From NCBI GenBank assembly GCA_902362705.1, contig CABIXK010000009.1, positions 1-46,699 of the forward strand: a stretch of 46,699 nucleotides of DNA. The letters are read 5' to 3'. Positions 42,299 to 46,699 of the stretch are shown one piece after another. The notes under the pieces are model-generated. The model saw only the letters and a program-made list of their open reading frames with translations, did not search any database and had not been told where the DNA came from. A program made the translations under genes and the position numbers. The DNA comes from Rikenellaceae bacterium (GTDB taxonomy: Bacteria; Bacteroidota; Bacteroidia; Bacteroidales; Rikenellaceae). The number at the start of each line of letters is the position of its first letter. Position 1 is the stretch's first letter.

Positions 42299-43273
42299 TT
42301 ACTCCGCGGCGGCCAGCTGCTCGGCCCGCCGCAGGATGCGGCGCCCGAGGGGGCACGCGGCGCAGCGGCGCGGGGCGCAATATTCGGTGGCCAGCTGCAA
42401 CAGCGCCTGCGACTCGAAGGCGTTGCGCGGCTGCGGGCCGCCCGCCTCGCGCCAGGCGCGCATGTAGCGGTTCTGCTCGGCGGGCAGCCGCTCGAGCAGC
42501 GCCAGGGCGTTGTCGCGCAGCGCGTCGCGCCCCGTGTAGCTGCCGTAGGCGTATTGCAGCACGGCGACCAGGTTGATGCCGATGATGTTGGCCTTGAAGG
42601 CGCCGATGCGCTTGGGGCTCTCGTCGGCGGGCGATCCGGGGATGTGGTGGGTGCGCCAGTAGGCCGAGGCTTCGGTGCAGAACAGGCGCCGGATGTCGGC
42701 CTCCGAGCGGCAGGCCATCGCGCGGTCCACGACGAACTCGTCGCGGGCGAAGAACTCGGCCGCCTCGGCCAGCCGCAGCACGGGGTGGTTGGCCGGGCGG
42801 ATGCCCGCCAGCTCCCAGGCCGAGGCCTCCATGGGCCGGATGTCGTGCTTCGAGGCCAGGTGCACGAACGTGCGGCCCAGGTCGAGCGTGTAGCTGTCGT
42901 GGGGGTAGAGGTCGAGCAGCCCCGAGGCGCCGAAGAGCATCGCCTCGACGGCGTGGGGCGTCAGCCGCTCGCGCAGCACGACCCGGTAGGGCACGCGGCG
43001 CGCCAGCTCGAGGTAGGCCTCCTGGTTCTGGCGGTCGCCCAGCGTGCGGAAGTAGAGGCCGTAGAAGGTGCGGTTCCAGTTTCGGTCGCAGGCGGCGTGG
43101 AGCTCCTCCACGAGCCGCATCTTGCGGCCCAGACGGTCGAAGACGAGCGCCGTGCAGAGGTCGCTGCGGTGCAGCGTCGAGAGCGCGGCCAGCCGCTCGC
43201 CGCAGGCGCACGTCGCGGCGCCCGCCTCGAGCCGGTGCAGCATCCTCAGCCTCCGCTCCTCAGCCTCGTCCAT
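42299..43273 (-). CDS. DUF2851 family protein
   Basis: A 324-aa cytoplasmic protein. CDRNWNRTFYGLYFRTLGD, then the LEG-like LFGASGLLD and the C-terminal cysteine cluster YCAPRRCAACPLGRRIL match DUF2851, a Bacteroidota-restricted family without known function. It is shorter than the 400-plus residues I expect for the family, mainly at the N-terminus (begins MDEAEERRLRMLHRLEAG with CACGERLAALS). The ATG is one base after the DUF59 stop, so it is translationally coupled. It is last in the GSCFA-to-DUF2851 run. Confidence 0.8.
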   Translation of the reverse strand: MDEAEERRLRMLHRLEAGAATCACGERLAALSTLHRSDLCTALVFDRLGRKMRLVEELHAACDRNWNRTFYGLYFRTLGDRQNQEAYLELARRVPYRVVLRERLTPHAVEAMLFGASGLLDLYPHDSYTLDLGRTFVHLASKHDIRPMEASAWELAGIRPANHPVLRLAEAAEFFARDEFVVDRAMACRSEADIRRLFCTEASAYWRTHHIPGSPADESPKRIGAFKANIIGINLVAVLQYAYGSYTGRDALRDNALALLERLPAEQNRYMRAWREAGGPQPRNAFESQALLQLATEYCAPRRCAACPLGRRILRRAEQLAAAE

Positions 43274-43274
43274 C

Positions 43275-43595
43275 TCAGAAGAGGTTGAGTTCCAGCAGCG
43301 CCTCCTCCGACATCATGCTCTTGTCCCACACGGGGTCGAACGTGAGGACGACGTTGACCGACTCGACGCCGCGGACCTTGCCCACCTGGATATTGACGTC
43401 CTCGACCAGCATGTCGGCCATCGGGCAGTTGGGCGCCGTGAGCGTCATGCGGATGTTGGCCGCACGATCGGGCGTGTAGTCGATCTCGTAGATCAGTCCC
43501 AGGTCGTAGATGTTGACCGGGATCTCGGGGTCGTAGATGTTCTTGAGGGTCGCTACGATGTCCTGCTCGACCCGTAAAATCTCTTCGGGTGTCAT
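43275..43595 (-). CDS. DUF59/MIP18 family iron-sulfur assembly protein (SufT-like)
   Basis: A 106-aa single-domain protein that helps mature iron-sulfur proteins. The core DPEIPVNIYDLGLIYEI and the conserved cysteine in TAPNCPMAD are hallmarks, followed by VESVNVVLTFDPVWDKSMMS. It is five bases after sufE, which supports a joint role in cluster assembly. The rest of the SUF operon (sufBCDS) is not in the window. Confidence 0.93.
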   Translation of the reverse strand: MTPEEILRVEQDIVATLKNIYDPEIPVNIYDLGLIYEIDYTPDRAANIRMTLTAPNCPMADMLVEDVNIQVGKVRGVESVNVVLTFDPVWDKSMMSEEALLELNLF

Positions 43596-43600
43596 GTCTC

Positions 43601-44023
43601 TTATTCGTTTTTCTCCTTGCTGTCGAAGGCCAGGGCGTAGAGGCGCATCTGCTTGATCATGGCCAGCAGTCCGTTGGCGCGCGTGGGCGAGAGGTTGGAT
43701 TGCAGGCCGATGGCGTCGATGAAGTCGAGCTTCGTGGAGAGGATCTCCTGCGGCGTGCGGCCGCTGAGCACGCGCACCAGCAGCGCAATGATGCCCTTCG
43801 TGATCACGGCGTCGCTGTCGGCCGTGTAGTAGACGCGCCCTTCGCGCAGGGCGGCGTCGACCCACACGCGCGACTGGCAGCCCTGGATGGCATACTGCTC
43901 GGTGCGGTGCTCGGGGGCGATGGCCGGCAGCGTGTCGGAGAGCGAAATCAGATAGTCGTACTTGTCGAGCCAGTCGTCGAAGAGGGAAAACTCCTCGACG
44001 ATCTGCTCCTGGATCTTGTCCAT
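43601..44023 (-). CDS. sufE: Cysteine desulfuration protein SufE
   Basis: Takes sulfur from the cysteine desulfurase SufS and passes it to SufBCD. The 140-aa product has the sulfur-accepting Cys49 in YAIQGCQSRVW, the preceding acidic stretch, and LSPTRANGLLAMIKQM near the C-terminus, all standard. It is separated from the phosphatase-like gene by 24 nt and from DUF59 by five. Confidence 0.95.
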   Translation of the reverse strand: MDKIQEQIVEEFSLFDDWLDKYDYLISLSDTLPAIAPEHRTEQYAIQGCQSRVWVDAALREGRVYYTADSDAVITKGIIALLVRVLSGRTPQEILSTKLDFIDAIGLQSNLSPTRANGLLAMIKQMRLYALAFDSKEKNE

Positions 44024-44047
44024 CGTGGTTGAATTTGGAATCGTTGG

Positions 44048-45607
44048 TTACTGTTCGACGATCTCCGCAAGGGCCGTGCCCTCCGAAGCCGCCGGTTCGG
44101 TGATGCCGGCCAGGCGGGCGAGCGTCGGCGCCACGGCCGTGGGGTCGACGCGCCGCGCCACGCGCATGCGGCCCGCGCCCGCGCCGTAGAAGAGCAGCGG
44201 CACCTCGCGGTCGTAGCCGTACATCGAGCCCGACATCGAGACGCAGCGCTCGCGCTGCTCGATCCACCCGGGCATGAAGTTGAGCAGCACGTCGCCCGAG
44301 CGGCGGGGGTAGTAGCTGTTCTGCATCATGCGGGCGTAGCCGCTGCCGAAGTAGCTCGTGCGTACGGCCGTGGCCGACTGGGCGTGCGACACGCCGCGGA
44401 ACTGCATGGCGAAGATGGCCACCTCGTTCTGCACCTCGGCCAGGTTCAGCCCCCGCTCGTAGATGAGGTTGTGGTTCAGGTAGAGCGACTTGTCCTCGTA
44501 GTCGAGCACCCACTCGCCCGCGCCGTAGCGGGCGTTGAGGAATCCGTTGACGATCACCTCGAACTGCCGCACGTTGAAGCGGTCGCCCTCCTCCGGGCCC
44601 GCATCGTAGGAGGGGCTGGTCCCGTGGTCGGAGGTGAGCACCACAGCCACCCGCTCGGGGTCGACCTGCGCGAAGAGGAAGGTGAGGAAGTCGTCGAGAT
44701 CGCGGTCGAGGCGGTAGAGCATGTCCTCGACCTCCATCGACTCGGGGCCGTAGGCCTCGGCGATGCGGCGCGAGGCGTCGAGGCAGATATTCATCAGGTC
44801 AGTCTCCTCGTCGCGTCCCAGGCGCATCTGGGCGATCGCCTGCTTGGCCAGCCCCAGCACGGCGGTGTTGCCCGCGGGGGTGTAGAGCAGCCGCTCGTAG
44901 TCGTCCCGAAGGTCGAGGCACGAGGGCACCGCGCGCTCCTTGCGCCGGGTGCTCTCGGCGGCGGCGATGTCGCGCCGGCGGTGGTTGCGGTAGCTGTCGC
45001 GGTCGAGCAGCGGGCGCCACTCCGCGGCCACGTAGGAGCGGTTGTAGCGCTCGCGGTTGCTGCGCTCGATCCACTCGGGCAGCGGGGTGTAGCACCCCGA
45101 GGTGGCCCAGCCGCAGTGCGTCGAGTCGAGCCACAGGGCCGCGCCGCCGCGTCCGGCCATCACCACGGCCGACGTGGCCTCGGCGGCGATCGACACGGCC
45201 TGGCTGCCCGGCAGGTGCTGCAGGAGCGTCTCGGCCAGCGTGGGGGCGATCAGGTGGTAGGGGCCCGGGCCTTGCCGCCCGGCGACCAGCTCCACGGGGC
45301 GGTTGTCGACGTAGTCGCGCCAGCGCGTGCCCACCACGCCGTGCATCGAGGGCTGGGCCCCCGTGGTGAGGGTGGCCAGCGAGACGGGGGTGAGGGTCTG
45401 CTGGTAGTCGTAGCGGGCGTCGGAGTAGACCGTGCCCCCTTCCGTGAGGCGGCGGAAGCCCCCCTCGCCGAACTGTCCGGCGTAGCGGTCGAGGTCCTCG
45501 GCGCGCATCGAGCCGACGACGATCTGCACGATCAGTCGGGGGCGGGGCGCGGCGGCGGCCGACGAGGCGAGGAGCAGGGCGAGGAGCAGTATGCGGTGGC
45601 GTTTCAT
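44048..45607 (-). CDS. PafA-like alkaline phosphatase superfamily protein lacking the catalytic residues
   Basis: A 519-aa secreted protein (signal peptide to about residue 20) with the overall PafA fold landmarks: IVVGSMRAEDLDRY, GVVGTRWRDYV, AYGPESMEVEDMLYRLD, LTSDHGTSP and GSMYGYDREVPLLFYG. By alignment by eye, the PafA zinc ligands change as follows: Asp38 to Gly32, Asp305 to Arg280, His309 to Glu284, His486 to Ser459; only Asp327-His328 (Asp352-His353) remain. The Lys-x-Arg and Asn of the active site are also missing. It is therefore probably not a phosphatase. It has its own promoter overlapping the GSCFA stop and precedes sufE. Confidence 0.85.
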   Translation of the reverse strand: MKRHRILLLALLLASSAAAAPRPRLIVQIVVGSMRAEDLDRYAGQFGEGGFRRLTEGGTVYSDARYDYQQTLTPVSLATLTTGAQPSMHGVVGTRWRDYVDNRPVELVAGRQGPGPYHLIAPTLAETLLQHLPGSQAVSIAAEATSAVVMAGRGGAALWLDSTHCGWATSGCYTPLPEWIERSNRERYNRSYVAAEWRPLLDRDSYRNHRRRDIAAAESTRRKERAVPSCLDLRDDYERLLYTPAGNTAVLGLAKQAIAQMRLGRDEETDLMNICLDASRRIAEAYGPESMEVEDMLYRLDRDLDDFLTFLFAQVDPERVAVVLTSDHGTSPSYDAGPEEGDRFNVRQFEVIVNGFLNARYGAGEWVLDYEDKSLYLNHNLIYERGLNLAEVQNEVAIFAMQFRGVSHAQSATAVRTSYFGSGYARMMQNSYYPRRSGDVLLNFMPGWIEQRERCVSMSGSMYGYDREVPLLFYGAGAGRMRVARRVDPTAVAPTLARLAGITEPAASEGTALAEIVEQ

Positions 45608-45630
45608 GGCGTGTCGGATGGGTGAGGACG

Positions 45631-45638
45631 CAAATTTA
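45631..45638 (-). promoter_or_regulatory. -7 element of the PafA-like gene, overlapping the GSCFA stop codon
   Basis: TAAATTTG on the minus strand (45638-45631); its first three bases, TAA, are the stop codon of the GSCFA gene. It is 23 nt before the start at 45607. Confidence 0.6.
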
Positions 45639-46601
45639 CGAATTTATTTCGATAGATTGCCGGAAATATCGCTCCTCGGCGGTGAAATCGACCTCGGGCA
45701 ACGCGGCGATGCGCTCGAGCTGCTCGCGGCAGAAGGCGCGGTGCGCGGCGCCGTGCGGATTGCGCGGGCGGTGTGCCGCGGCGGCAGCGATCGCCTCGAC
45801 GCGCGGCAGCAGCTGCCGCGCACGCTCGGTCAGCAGCCCCTCGACTACCCGCTCCCAGACATACTCCACCGCCTGCGGGGCGGGGTGGACCAGGTCGTCG
45901 GCATAGAAGCGGTAGTCGCGCAGGTCGTCGGTGAGGATCTCGTAGGCGGGGAAGTACTCCACCTCGGGGTGCCGTTCCGTCAGCAGCTCGGCGGCCAGGC
46001 GCAGCGCGGCCTTGCTCGCGGCGTTGCCCTCCAGGCCGTCGCCCAGGTGTCGCACGGGGCTCACCGTGAGCAGTATGCGCCGACCGGCGAGCGGCCCCGC
46101 GAGGAGCTCCTCGAAGCGCCGCACGATCTCGTCGACGGCGAGCCTGCGGCGCACGAACTGCGCGGCCGGCTGGCGGTGGCAGTTGGCCACCGCGCGCCCC
46201 TCGCGCTCGTAGACCCACGCCGTGCCGAAGGTGATCATCACGCGGTCGGCCGCGCGCAGCGCCTCGGCGCCCCGCTGCCGGGCGGCGTTCATGCGGCGGA
46301 GCGCCTCGTCGGGGGTCGGGGCCGCGAAGTCGCCGTGGAAGTCGTAGTGGAACCACCTTTCGCCGTCGGTGTGCAGCTCCTCGCGCCCGACGGCGGCCGC
46401 CGCGGCGTAGCTCTCGATCGTCGCGGCGATCGAGAGGGGGTTGAAGAGGACGCCCGAGGGGTTGGCCGCGACGCGGAACTTCGCCGCGGCGAGGCGGCGG
46501 GCGACGGCGTCGGCGAAGCACGAGCCCAGCGAGAGGAGGCGGTTTTCGTAGCCTATGGTCGCCCGGTAGGGGCGCAGGCGGATTTCGGTGCGGAATTTCA
46601 T
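45636..46601 (-). CDS. GSCFA domain protein
   Basis: A 321-aa protein named for its motif GSCFA at residues 26-30 (LLSLGSCFADAVARRL). The domain is SGNH-hydrolase-like; VMITFGTAWVYER and ILLTVSPVRHLGDGLEGNAASKAAL (His at the Ser-Asp-His end) match, with ADDLVHPAPQAVEYVWERV near the C-terminus. Substrates are not established; acyl esters in the envelope are a guess from the fold. Its -7 element ends four bases before the ATG, implying a leaderless mRNA. It is first in the run leading to sufE. Confidence 0.88.
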   Translation of the reverse strand: MKFRTEIRLRPYRATIGYENRLLSLGSCFADAVARRLAAAKFRVAANPSGVLFNPLSIAATIESYAAAAAVGREELHTDGERWFHYDFHGDFAAPTPDEALRRMNAARQRGAEALRAADRVMITFGTAWVYEREGRAVANCHRQPAAQFVRRRLAVDEIVRRFEELLAGPLAGRRILLTVSPVRHLGDGLEGNAASKAALRLAAELLTERHPEVEYFPAYEILTDDLRDYRFYADDLVHPAPQAVEYVWERVVEGLLTERARQLLPRVEAIAAAAAHRPRNPHGAAHRAFCREQLERIAALPEVDFTAEERYFRQSIEINS

Positions 46602-46605
46602 GGGG

Positions 46606-46613
46606 CAAAGGTA
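46606..46613 (-). promoter_or_regulatory. -7 element of the GSCFA gene
   Basis: TACCTTTG on the minus strand (46613-46606), followed by CCCC and then the ATG. A normal start site 3-4 nt past the element would fall at the ATG itself. Confidence 0.65.
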
Positions 46614-46628
46614 CGAAATCGGAAGGCA

Positions 46629-46676
46629 AAAGTGAGAAGTGAAAAGTGAGAAGTTGAAAGTTGAAAATGGAAAATT
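46629..46676. repeat. AGTGARA and TTGAAAR heptad tract at the window end
   Basis: AAGTGAGAAGTGAAAAGTG followed by AGTTGAAAGTTGAAAATGG: the two AT-rich heptad families side by side. The last 23 bases (to 46699) show nothing recognisable. Confidence 0.7.
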
Positions 46677-46699
46677 GGGGGCTGGTCGTTGCTGGGGGC

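Overview
The window reads as a chromosomal segment of a high-GC gut-type Bacteroidota, most likely an Alistipes-like member of Rikenellaceae. That placement is an inference from three things. The promoters are of the Bacteroidota type (TAnnTTTG at -7, in several cases with TTG about 20 nt upstream). The gene set includes GSCFA-domain, DUF2851, SufE/DUF59, lipoprotein DPP III and OxyR with Cys199/Cys208. The intergenic DNA carries GC-rich hairpin repeats plus AT-rich heptad repeats. Most of the window is core metabolism and housekeeping. No phage, insertion sequence, CRISPR array, rRNA or tRNA was recognised.

Layout. 1-4 kb: rnhA, a 725-bp repeat-filled gap, then valS, divergent from lon. 4-9 kb: lon runs into kdsB-kdsA-kdsD, the Kdo supply genes, closed by a terminator. 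9-12 kb: a small XRE regulator overlapping a membrane-protein gene, whose promoter carries a perfect 18-bp palindrome; then a one-domain PAS-like protein and a ClC channel/antiporter. 12-15.7 kb: trpS behind two tandem promoter repeats, an OprP-like porin, and divergent oxyR. 15.7-16.3 kb: a repeat-only island. 16.3-23.3 kb: one long + strand unit, rsfS-ftsH-cdsA-psd-AI-2E permease, ending in an ORF that joins a stand-alone riboflavin kinase domain in frame to S-adenosylhomocysteinase. 23.3-28.4 kb (minus): M16 lipoprotein protease with DUF456, and panC-panD. 28.6-34 kb: DPP III, a 54-aa rubredoxin, ispD with a PH-like protein, and an M23 lipoprotein. 34-36.5 kb: lpxK-PNP-ssb. 36.5-42 kb: another repeat island, an SDR, a frameshifted small secreted protein, dCMP deaminase and secA. 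42.3-46.6 kb: GSCFA protein, a PafA-like protein without its catalytic residues, sufE, DUF59 and DUF2851.

Several genes serve the envelope: kdsA/B/D and lpxK make Kdo-lipid A, cdsA and psd make phosphatidylethanolamine, and ftsH, lon, secA, M16, M23 and DPP III handle protein export, quality control and peptide or peptidoglycan cleavage. The observations I rate highest are the riboflavin kinase-SahH fusion, the XRE/membrane-protein module with its candidate operator, the degenerate PafA-like protein, the nested 122-bp inverted repeat immediately after sahH, and two dispersed intergenic repeat systems (GC-rich hairpins and AT-rich heptads). All coordinates and residues were read by eye; no homology search was run.
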